This document shows positions 54,949-64,000 of a stretch of DNA of 64,000 bases, piece by piece. A program made the position numbers and the translations under genes. The stretch is from Rehmannia glutinosa. Taxonomy: Eukaryota > Streptophyta > Magnoliopsida > Lamiales > Orobanchaceae. The notes under the pieces are model-generated. The model ran no database searches and was not told where the DNA came from. It was given only the letters and a program-made list of their open reading frames with translations. Where the stretch lies: positions 29,899,641 to 29,963,640 of the forward strand of contig CM071930.1 in the NCBI GenBank assembly GCA_016081115.2, written 5' to 3'. Position 1 is the stretch's first letter. Each line of letters begins with the position of its first letter.

Positions 54949-55620
54949 TAGCAGCCTGAGTAGTGTGAGCTAGGTTGCCTTGAATAGGAGTGCCCGTACC
55001 AAAGGATGAGGGCTTCTGGAATTGAGTAGGACCTTGAAAACTTTGACCAAACCTGTAATAGCACTGAGATGCTATATGGTTGGTTCTTCCATACAACTGA
55101 CACATGATGTGATTAGAATTAAAACCTCTTCCACGAGGAAAATATCAAGAACCACAAAAACCACCACGAAAATTGCCCTTAGGAGGATGTCCCATGCCTC
55201 TAGAAAAGCCAGAATAGTGTTGAGAATAGGTTTAATTATCACATCCATGGGATGATGAAGATTTAGTGATAGCAACATTAGCCATAGTTGATTCAATGCT
55301 TTTAGTGGAACGTTCAATACGTGCTTCATGAGCAAGGAGCAGAGATTCAATCTCAGTGACAGTGTATGCATCGTTTCGAGTAGTGCAAGACAAAACAAAG
55401 GTTTCATACTCAGGAGGTAAGCCATCTTGAATTGCATCAACATGATCTTTTTTAGAAATCGGATAACCAACAAGAGTCCACATATCAACACAATGTTGAG
55501 CCTTAAGAACATACTCATTAATGGAGAGAGATCCTTTTTTCAAACTTTGTAATTGAAGCTTGAATTAACTAACCTTAGCTCGAATTTGAGCACCAAAATA
55601 TACTTCCAGATTGTGCTAGG
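54911..55620 (-). pseudogene. gag: Copia gag, 5'-truncated
   Basis: SINEYVLKAQHCVD, DHVDAIQDGLPPEYETFVLS and TVTEIESLLLAHEARIERST (55,543-55,232) form the UBN2-type gag core. The zinc knuckle CQLYGRTNHIASQCYYRFG (55,105) has Tyr for the second Cys. The start is lost where the satellite begins. Confidence 0.85.
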
Positions 55621-55644
55621 CTGAAGTTGAAGTTTCACATTGAA

Positions 55645-57070
55645 CCAATCGAGTAAGGATATTTTGGTATGTTTTCTCGCGATTTAAATGGTATACTTCA
55701 CTCATCGGACGATAATTTTTGGAAGAAAATATTCCTGTAAACAATTTTTTCATCATAAAAGAATTGTTCATGCAATTTTGAAGACCATGAAAAATCACAT
55801 GTAAGATAATATTTTTTGGTATGTTATCTCGCGATTTATATGGTATTCCTCACGCGTCGAACAACAATTTTTGGGAAAAACAAAATATTCGCGAAAATAG
55901 TTTTTTTCATAATAAATGAATTCTTCATACAACTTGAGGTCCCAGGAAAAATACTACTTAGAAATAATATTTTTTGGTATGTTTTGTCGCGATTTATATT
56001 ATGTTTTTCATGCGTACGGCGACAATTTTTGGGTATAAAAATATTCACGAAAATAATATTTTTTCATCATAAACAACTTCATGCAATTTTGAGGTTCTAG
56101 GAAAAATCCCACGCATATTTTCGTATATTTTCTCGAGATTTAAATGATATTCTTCACGTGTCAGTCGATAATTTTCGAGGAAAAAAATATTCCAATAAAT
56201 AATTTTTTCATAATGAATTAATTCTCTATGCAATTTTGAGGTCCCAGGAAAAATCTCACGCAAAACTTTTTGGTATGTTTGCTCACCATTAAATGGTATA
56301 CTTCACGCATCGGACGACATTTTGGAAGAAAATATTCCTGTAAATAATTTTTTCAACATAAAAGAATTGTTCATGCAATTTTGAGGTCCAGGAAAAATCC
56401 CATGCAAGCTAATATATTTTTGTATGTTATATCCCGATTTCTATGGTATTCTTCACGCGTGAACGACAGTTTATGGGAAAAATAAAATATTCGTGAAAAT
56501 AAATTTTTTCATTATAAATGTATTCTTCTTGAAACTTGAGGTCCCAGGAAAAATACTACTTAGAAATAATATATTTTGGTATATTTTATCATGATTTATA
56601 TTGTATTTTTCATTCGTCAATTTTTGGGTATAAAAATATTCACATAAATAAGTTTTTTTCATCGTAAAAAAATTCTTCATGAAATTTGAGGTTCTACGCA
56701 AAATCCATGCATATATAATGTTTTTTTGTATATTTTCTCGAGATTTAAATGATATTCTTTACGCGTCGATCGATAATTTTCCAGGAAAATAATATTCCTA
56801 GAATAATTTTTTCATAATAAAATTAATTATTTATGCAATTTTTAGGTGCCACGAAAAATCTCTCGCAGAAATAATATTTTTTGGTATATTTTCTCGCCAT
56901 TTAAATGGTATTCTTCACGCGTCGGATGACAATTTTTGGGAAAATAAATATTCCCGGAAATAACCTTTTTCATCATAAATGAATTCTTACTGAGGTTCTT
57001 GGCAAAATTTTGCACAAAAATAATATTTATTGGTAAGTTTTCAAGCGATTTAAATCGTGAGGCCCCAGAT
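55645..57070. repeat. Satellite array: ~150-bp monomers in a four-monomer higher-order repeat
   Basis: A block TTTGGTATGTTTTCTCGCGA-like recurs at 55,663, 55,815, 55,973, 56,119, 56,269, 56,418, 56,575, 56,725, 56,880 and 57,030 (spacing 146-158 bp). Other landmarks are TTCACGCGTCGGACGA, GGAAAAATATTC and GAGGTCCCAGGAAAAATC. Monomers four apart are clearly more alike than neighbours (for example GGTATACTTCAC only in 1 and 5; GGGTATAAAAATATTCAC only in 3 and 7; TCTCGAGATTTAAATGATAT only in 4 and 8), giving a ~605-bp higher-order unit. No coding frame. Confidence 0.9.
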
Positions 57071-57290
57071 TTTTATACCACAGATGACCCGATTCACATA
57101 TATTTTCTCAATAAAATATTTTATTATTTAGATCGATGTGCTTACATAGATAATTTATTCTTATATCCTATTTCATCTTGATTTAGCAAAAAGTGTTATT
57201 TAAAAATCATTTCCTTAGTATTTAAAATATAAAACTCTGGTTGCAATATTTTTAAATAATGACGACACTTGTATTTAATAATATTCATCA

Positions 57291-57412
57291 AGCTACTATT
57301 GCTCAATAAATCAAAATAATTTTTATTTTGATAAACTTAGTATTATTGTGCAGCTACTATTGCTCAATAAATCAAAATAATTTTTATTTTGATAAACTTA
57401 GTATTATTGTGC
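57291..57412. repeat. Perfect 61-bp tandem duplication
   Basis: Two identical copies, each starting AGCTACTATTGCTCAATAAA. Identity implies a recent event or an assembly artefact. Confidence 0.95.
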
Positions 57413-58530
57413 AAAACTACTCTTTTGATATAAACAAAGTACTTCTCAATGTTTGAGATTTTGAAATAATAAAAATATAATTTGAAAATATTCTATAAGA
57501 TAAACTCAATATCTTTACTCAAAATCTATTATCTTGGTTTATAAATATTGTATTATAAAATTTTATAATTCTCAGCATATTATAGTAGTGCTTAAATCTA
57601 TTTCGAAGAAATACGATTTCATGCTTTACGAACAAACATTTTCATCTTTATGATATTTGAAAACTATCTAAAAAATTACTATTTTAAAAATAAAACGCCT
57701 TTATCTTTAAAGCTCATTTAGTAAAAGTTCTATTTTCGAAACAATATAGTACTTGAGGTTTAGTTTATATAAATCCAACATTTAGATTGAAACAGCAAGT
57801 GTCTCAGACTTGATTTTGTTAAATTACTTACTACTTGATTTAACTAGTAGATACATCATTTATACATGGAATCATTTTTATTTTATGGTGTATATTAATA
57901 ACATTTATTTTCATTTCTTTAACCATTGTAAATTTCTTTAAACTTTTAACGCGATCTTTTAACCAGTTCAATTTCTTTCTTGAGCGCCTAGCTAATAAAA
58001 TTCTTTAGCATAATATATTTATTTTTATTTTATAATTTTTGAATTTAATATTTATATATATTTAAAATATTTAAATTGCTTGATTGATATTTTTGACTTG
58101 CACTATTGATTTTAATTTTATTTAGTACCTTTGATTATAAGTGATGATACAACACTTGGGAATTATTAGACACCTTATAACATAGAAGACTTATTTCACT
58201 AGTGATATATATAGCTTATAGAATAAGGTGCTTGACTTGTGATAAGTAATTATGGGAGTTGATAAGTGATTAGGAATTGATAAGTGATTTTGAGACTAAT
58301 AAGTGGTTTTTCTAGACTTGATATTATCACCAATTCGAAAAAAAAAAAAATAGAATTTGGAGGGAAGAAGAGGTGTTGGACATCCACTTCTAAGATGAGA
58401 CAAGGGTTGATATATTTTTATTACATCTTCCACTACCTCACACTTCCTCTCATATTCTCCAAATTCCCCAAAAATCATGGCCTACACCCAACACAAGACC
58501 CATGCCTTGACCACATGCAAACAATAATAT

Positions 58531-58533
<3 letters not shown>

Positions 58534-58568
<35 letters not shown>
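58534..58568. repeat. TA dinucleotide microsatellite
   Basis: About 17 TA units in an uninterrupted run. Confidence 0.95.
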
Positions 58569-58571
<3 letters not shown>

Positions 58572-59267
58572 GAGAGGAAGGGGTCAAGGAGAGATATCAA
58601 TTTCATTATTTCATCTAACAAATGCAAGACACTTCCAATTTTCCCTCATTCTTCCCCACTTACCAAAATCTACAACTCTTCCCCCTCACTAATCCTCTCA
58701 AGACCAAAATTTTCAAGGATGGGATTTTAATTTTCAATCTTATTTCTTACTCTCATTTTCACCTTCTTCAACTTCTAAGTTGGAACAAATTTTTCCCTTT
58801 GAGATTGAGTATGGGGCCGATAATGTGGAGAAGGGAAGAAGGTTGGACTTGATTAAAGTGATTATTAGAGGCTTCAAATCATATATACTCAAAATTCTAA
58901 GGTAAGTGATGGTCATCATTTTAGAATTTTAGTACCCCTTTCTTCTTGGTTTGAAACCTCAAACTCTTGATTAACAATGGTTGTTTTGGACACATCTAAG
59001 GGCTGCCCTTTTTCAAGTGCCGAAGCTAAAAGGTTCAAGGAAGAAGGATTTCAATTATAGGTTGCCACTTGAAGCACTACACAAGGTAAGTGTAGATTTC
59101 TTGACCCTTGCTCTAACTCATCCTTTCTTACCTCAAATTCTTCAAAACTTAACTTCAAATTCTTGAAAAATTGTCACTTAGGGGCTACCTTGAGGAAGTG
59201 GTGGTTGATTTCTAGGAGATAGAAAATAAATATCATTTCTAGACACATTAACAAGAATTATCAAAGG

Positions 59268-60198
59268 TGTTGGGAAATTTATGTAATAGATTTCGATGAT
59301 ACTATGTGAAACTTTGATTAGGAAGTCGGCACCCTAAATCAATTGTAAATCAACTTGTAATATATAGGTCTATGTAAGTAGCCAAGTTGAAGATTGCAGG
59401 ACTCGACTGAATATCAAAGAGAAGACCCAACTATGTGGCAGCTGAGTGAAGTGAGTGAAGTCTTAGTCAAGTGACAGAAAAGCTGTCTCAATTTGTTGAC
59501 TGATAGCAAAGTTATTCCAAAATCATTGGAGTTAACTGTCAAAGAGGTTATGCAGCTGAAAGGATCAAAGAAAGCTAAGAGAGATCCATTGTCAAGCAAA
59601 ATCAAAGTTTTGCTGCAAATAGGAATGTGTGAGACTGCCTACATTAAAGTTGTTTTGCTGAAAGAGTGCAAAAAGTAAGGAGCCAATAGGATATACCTAA
59701 AATTTAGCAGAATTTAAGGAAAGTCTGCAGAGCATTAAATTCAAGGTACAGTCTACATCAATGTTGCAAGACAAGACAAGCCAACAATGTACGAAGTGGA
59801 GTTTGAAAATGCATCTATCTCTTCAACAGATACATTTTCCAACCACCACTATAAAAGACTAAGGATTCAATAGAGAGAAGGTTACCAAGAACAAATACAA
59901 CAAGCAAGCAAGCAAAAAACCTGCAAAGCAAAGCAATATCTATCAAGTATTCAAAGAATATTCAAGCCTAATTTTGAAGGAAATCGATCCAACACACTCG
60001 GTGAAGGAAATACGACATCATTGTTTGAAGAGGAAAAACTTGTTTCAAGAACAAGGGGTCCACTCTCCAAAGTTGAAGGAGGTGTAATAAGGTTCCAGAT
60101 CAAATGAAAGCTTTCAACCTATTGGAGGGCTAAGTGATCAAATCCAAAGTTTTGAAGGAAGCTGAAGTAGCAGGGCAGCCGTCTTGTGAAGAAGCTGA
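59268..60198 (+). mobile_element. Sirevirus LTR (copy C), truncated
   Basis: Starts TGTTGGGAAATTTATG and follows copies A and B through GGACTCGACTGA, GACAAGCCAAC, the TATAAAAG box (59,850), GGAAATCGATCC and GGAGGGCTAAGTGATC. It stops at 60,198 where another sirevirus LTR begins. No polypurine tract precedes it, so it is a 5' LTR, a solo LTR or a fragment. Confidence 0.82.
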
Positions 60199-61298
60199 TG
60201 TAAGTCCAAGCGGCTACGATAATCTAGAGGGGGGGTGAATAGATTATCTCCATCTTTTCAATTTCACCCTCTTTTTCGAATCAATTACACCAAGACAATA
60301 ATTTAGGTGCAGAATGTAAACAACACACGTCGATTTATAGAGGTTCAACCCACATAGGGCCTAATCCTCTACCACCCCAGTATATCCGGGATGGATTTCA
60401 AAAAGAAAAAAGATTTTATTAATTTCAAAAATTAATACAACACCTTACAACATCACCTTGAAGAGCACCACACACTTCTACAACACCACCTTTGAGATTA
60501 CCACAATCTCTCTTGAAGATTACCACAATCTCCAACGGCACCTTGTGAAGATTACCACAATCTTCAACCTTGAAGAACACCAAATTCTTCAATAGCTCAA
60601 GAGTACCACACTCTTGAAACACCTATCACCTAGATCACCCAAGTGTATTCTTTCCACAAGAATACTCACAAGGGTGTCTTGTGTTGAATGATGACAAAAA
60701 TCAAGATTACAACTCAATAATGAATATTACAATTTGAGTGCAAGTGTAATCAAGAAATAAAGCCTAGACCGGTCACCCTCCCCCTTTTTTCACAAAATTG
60801 GTTTCTATTTCATTTTGTGCGTTCTTCAGGTACCGTTCGACCTTCTGTTCGATCGGTCGACCTCCAAATTGAAATGTTGTCCGAATTTTATCAAAAATAA
60901 ACTTCAAGAAATACTCCAAAAAATTAGTAAAAACATTCTAAATCAATTGGGAGTATATGGACAACATTTATAAACATTGTAAACTTATTTAAATTAAACC
61001 ATCAAAAGTGTTGTCCATTTTTATCGAATAATTAAGTCTAAGAAATACTCCAAAAATTAGTAAAAACATTTTAAATCATTTAGGAGTATTTGGACAACAT
61101 TGTTTTGGTATAAAAACTCATTAACACAAAATCATCAAAAGTGTTGTCCAATTTTATCGAATAATAAACTCTAAGAAATACTCCAAAAATTAGTAAAAAC
61201 ATTTTAAATCATTTAGGAGTATTTGGACAACATTTAAGACCATTGTTTTGGTGTAAAAACAAAATCATCAAAATCATGATAAAAACATTTATCTAACA
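60199..61298 (-). repeat. Sirevirus 3' LTR, minus strand (1,100 bp) with internal repeats
   Basis: Plus reading: TGTAAGTCC...ATAATCTAGAGGGGGGGT near the left end and ATCTAACA at 61,298. TCTAGAGGGGGGTGAATAG is widespread at sirevirus LTR ends in plants. Inside are GAAGATTACCACAATCT short repeats (60,485-60,570) and three ~134-bp tandem units marked by AATACTCCAAAAA at 60,909, 61,044 and 61,177. Confidence 0.8.
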
Positions 61299-61318
61299 AA
61301 CTCCCCCTTTTTGATGAT
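61299..61318 (-). promoter_or_regulatory. Sirevirus polypurine tract
   Basis: AATCATCAAAAAGGGGGAGT in element sense, directly before TGTTAGATAAATG, the LTR start. Confidence 0.85.
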
Positions 61319-62600
61319 TAGAAACCAAAACAATTTAAGGAAGTTGATTTTAAAACATAACAAATTTTCCGGTCTAAAACATCAATCCATTATAAGCAAG
61401 ATTCATCATAAGTACAAACACACAACGATAGGAGCAAAGATTTTTTAAAATCATTTTTTTTCACAAGCTCCCCCTATCAATATGCATACCAAGAACAAGT
61501 ATAAAAGCAACCAACTAAAAGCTAAAAGCTTAGCTTTTACAACCTAAGCTTGAATTTCATGAGCTTATAAGCTCTCCCTGTCACAAGACATCATTAGTCA
61601 AGCATAAAAGTCCACAATACACCAAATGGACTAAGTAATTTGGCTTTTAAGAGCCATAGCTTGTAGCTTTTCTTGCAAGCTTATTTGCAAGCCTATTTCC
61701 GCTTCTTTGAGCGTTTATGCATTTTTTTCTGTTTCTCCCCCTTTGGAATCATCAAAAAGAATGTTAGCACGATAAAAACATCATACAATTATATCAAAGT
61801 GCGTAACTAAACCGATGTATCGAGCTATTTGAACATTGAAGCTTATAGACCAATAGGAGGAAAGAGTCGATCATACGATTTGCAAAACATGATCTCTATA
61901 AATATTTGAAATCGAGAGAATCATGTAAGTGATGAATTTTTCATTGAGACATTTTATCGAACACTTGCGGGCGTAAAAAATTGAAGAAGATATATATAGC
62001 CCTTGTAAATGCAATCAAGCCAGGTTTTTCATCACCAAATTAGTTTAAACACAATACAATATATCATAAATAACAATCTCATCACAAACATATACAAATT
62101 TCATCAAGAAAATACATATAGGTCAAGTTCTCAAGGGTTCAACCCAATTGAGATAAGGAAGTAGAATTCTTACCATTAAATCGATAAAGACGAACAATGA
62201 TGATGATAATCAAGCCTAAATAGGTCCAATATATGAAATGTATGCAAGAAAACAAATTTGGAGTGAAATTTGTGTGCAATTTGCGAATGGGACGAAAAAT
62301 GGCCAAAAGAGCCAAAAATGGCTAAGTCTGGAAAACAGACGCATTTTATCTGAAAAATCAGCAGGGGCAACCGGTTGGAGGGGGGCGACGGTCGGCCTCG
62401 CTCCTTGACACCGCTTCTTTTTCTGTTTTGCAAATTCAAGTTTGATCCAAAAATCCAATTTTTCGCCCCTTAGTTTTAAAAACGTCCAAACTGCAAACGT
62501 AGACCTTATTCAATATACATTATGTCATAATCAAGCTCGAAATGAGGTAAAATACTCGGCGGTGAGCGATTAAAAAGTCCGCGAGTTATCCTTGAGACGG
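61319..62600 (-). other. Post-pol region with extra polypurine-like motifs
   Basis: Three further purine runs in element sense (TAGGGGGAGC at 61,468, AGGGAGAGC at 61,575, and TGATTCCAAAGGGGGAGA at 61,734) repeat the polypurine theme. No env-like frame is recognisable. Frames at 62,176-62,458 are not convincing. Confidence 0.55.
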
Positions 62601-63600
62601 AATTAAACACATCTCAAGTTTTTGTTAAACATGCAATCCCTTTGAAAAATTATCGAATCTCAATATGTTTAGTTCGATTATGACGAACCATATTTTGAAA
62701 AACTATTATCACCGGACTTGTTATCCCGAAAAATAGTAACGTTTTAAGACTTTGGATACAACAAGTCATAAGAAAAAATGCCTAAATATTTGAAAATTTC
62801 TTTTAACGGCACTTTAATGAGATTCGTTGGGATAGTTTTTGAAGTCGAGCATATTAACATAAGGCATATAAAATGTCGAGTCTAAGGAGTAATAAATGAA
62901 GATGAACATACCTCGAATTTGTTTGTCAATCAACATGTCTACTTCAACCTTTTGTCAATTTTTGCATTTGTGGCCATATATGTTGAAATGGTTCTTTCTT
63001 CTTCAATGCCTCACTTCTTCTTTTGAGTGTGGAATATAATCACCTTCTTGGCATTGTTGAACTTGAATTCCAATGATCAAATTTTAGCTTCCCTCATCAT
63101 GATCATCTTAGGTTCACCTTGCATTGACTTGGAAAAATATCTTGCACAAATATTCATTAGTAGCACAAAAAATATTATCAACATAAATTTGCACAAGTAA
63201 ACAATATTGCCCTTTTCCAAAACAAGAAGTGTAGAATCAACTTTACCTTTTGTAAAATTATTTTGCAAAAATAGCTAAGTCTATCAAACCATATACGGGG
63301 TACTTGTATCAACCGTTCAAGGCCTTTTTATAAAAATCATTTGCCCTAAAAAATTTAACTCCGATAGACTTCTATTTGAATAAAACCGTTTAGAAAATTG
63401 GATTTAACGTCCATTTGGTAAAGCTTGAAATTTTCTCAAAACAAGAATGGGCAAATAAAGTGCAAATAACTTCTAAATGTGCTATAAGTGCAAATATTAC
63501 ATCAAAATCATTACCTTCTTCTTGACAATATCATTGAGCTACTAACCTTGTCTTGTACATCAAACTTGTTGCGAAATATCACAAATTTCTGCAAAATCTT
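62601..63600 (-). pseudogene. pol: Sirevirus RT and RNase H, heavily decayed
   Basis: Minus strand, in order from the right: YKTRLVAQ-stop-YCQEEG (63,560), LYQMDVKSNFLNGFIQ (motif A, about 63,440), KVDSTLLVLEKG and, in a shifted frame, a degraded YVDD region, then YFSKSMQGEPKMIMMRE (63,130; normally MQGEFEMSMMGEL), and VRHNRTKHIEIR of RNase H (62,690). Frame breaks occur every 20-60 codons. Confidence 0.78.
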
Positions 63601-64000
63601 AACAAGATATTTTGCACACGAGCATAGTAATATAGAATAATAGATACACTATTTTAAGCACCACATACTATGCATCATCAAGAGTCTAATAAATCATTCA
63701 AGTTCAAATAAGCTTAAGAAAGCTATATAAGGTCTCTTTTGAAATTTGACAATAAGAGAGCACATAGTTGGGACCTCATTTACAAGAATCATATGAACAA
63801 GAGGTTTGACATAAGTACCCAAGAATAGTGGCATTTATATGTGCAATAAAATGCATAACTTTGTAGATCAATTGTTTTATCAAAACAAAATATAATCCTT
63901 TACAAATCTTGGATAAACACAAGCTATGTCAAATAATGCCTTTTCAAAAATCAAAACATCCTCTTAATGGCACTTGTATAAGCACAATGGCATATGACAA
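63601..64000 (-). other. Decayed sirevirus pol continuing off the window
   Basis: Expected to be the integrase-RT junction from the order of the element. I could not read a reliable motif here. Confidence 0.3.

Larger units (their letters stand above)
51645..55640 (-). mobile_element. Ty1/copia element with short LTR, 5'-truncated
   Basis: Minus strand. 3' LTR 51,645-51,810, polypurine tract, then RNase H, RT, integrase, protease and part of gag, ending near 55,640 at a satellite array. The 5' LTR and gag start are missing. It inserted into the receptor-kinase exon. All domains carry stops or shifts. The ~166-bp LTR and the WYPDSGATNHL / CQLYGRTNHIASQCYYRF motifs suit Ale/Hopscotch-like copia elements (tentative). 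Confidence 0.88.
57071..59267. other. AT-rich region, largely unidentified
   Basis: 2.2 kb with no recognised gene. It contains a perfect 61-bp tandem duplication (57,291-57,351 and 57,352-57,412) and a TA microsatellite (58,534-58,568). The right half (58,640-59,190) has pyrimidine-rich stretches and two AAGGTAAGTG motifs that look like donor splice sites or LTR U5 sequence. A 148-codon frame (58,284-58,730) crosses the microsatellite and is not credible. Confidence 0.4.
60199..64000 (-). mobile_element. Second sirevirus-family element, 3' part, minus strand
   Basis: The 3' LTR, polypurine tract, a 1.3-kb post-pol region, RNase H and RT are read leftwards; gag, protease, integrase and the 5' LTR lie beyond the window. 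It inserted into LTR copy C. It is a different family from copies A-C (unrelated LTR). Confidence 0.82.

Noticed and set aside
55645..57070. CRISPR-like regular spacing
   Set aside because: The repeats are ~150 bp with no short identical repeat/unique spacer pattern, and the context is plant nuclear; it is satellite DNA.
58284..58730. 148-codon plus-strand frame
   Set aside because: It crosses a TA microsatellite giving a run of Ile-Tyr, with no recognisable domain or conservation.
60425..60622. Minus-strand frame in the sirevirus LTR
   Set aside because: Arises from short GAAGATTACCACAATCT repeats; not a protein family.

Overview
This window is plant nuclear DNA, probably from an angiosperm and perhaps a eudicot. 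It is AT-rich and packed with nested, decaying transposable elements. I see no intact host gene. The plant origin rests on the element types (sirevirus-type Ty1/copia with an env-like region, a Tat-type Ty3/gypsy with two RNase H domains, a chromovirus, L1-like LINEs with RNase H, a CACTA transposon end) and on broken fragments of plant genes (wall-associated-kinase-like receptor kinase, NRT1/PTR transporter, cytochrome b5, TPR protein, plastid rbcL). I cannot name the species.

Layout. 1-15.0 kb (+): the 3' part of one sirevirus (RT/RNase H, then a 5-kb env-like region with its own promoter-like leader), its 3' LTR, then a second related element (5'-truncated LTR, primer-binding site, gag, protease, integrase). 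In the second element a ~915-bp integrase-to-RT segment is present three times in tandem, and it ends abruptly in a Ty3/gypsy integrase fragment. 15.7-19.1 kb (-): a 5'-truncated LINE. 19.6 kb: a CACTA terminus with subterminal repeats, followed inward by cytochrome b5 and TPR exon fragments. The TPR exon is split by a complete Tat-lineage gypsy element (21,204-31,305, TSD GATGT). This gypsy carries gag-pol on the minus strand and, on the opposite strand next to its 3' LTR, a three-exon gene of the putative gypsy type transposon (PF04195-like) family, plus a 118-bp tandem array. 33.0-37.7 kb (-): an almost complete Ty1/copia element with 291-bp LTRs. 38.0-39.4 kb: MITE-like inverted repeats. 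39.6-47.3 kb: a 111-bp tandem repeat array broken by a degenerate chromovirus with 2-kb LTRs (TSD ATTAG). 47.4-48.3 kb: an NPF transporter fragment and GC-rich repeat debris. 48.5-50.8 kb (-): a second LINE containing a plastid rbcL insert. 51.0-51.6 kb (-): a receptor-kinase pseudogene cut by a 5'-truncated Ty1/copia element (51.6-55.6 kb, -). 55.65-57.07 kb: a satellite of ~150-bp monomers in a four-monomer higher-order pattern. 57-59.3 kb: AT-rich DNA with little recognisable. 59.3-60.2 kb (+): a third copy of the first sirevirus LTR, cut by another sirevirus on the minus strand that runs off the window end.

How it works together. Nothing here forms a cellular pathway. The window is best read as layers of insertion: target site duplications, LTR pairs and interrupted repeats give a relative order of events. 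The most unusual items are the antisense spliced gene inside the Tat element, the CACTA-associated host-gene captures, the integrase/RT triplication whose copies differ almost only at CAG/CTG sites, and the higher-order satellite.
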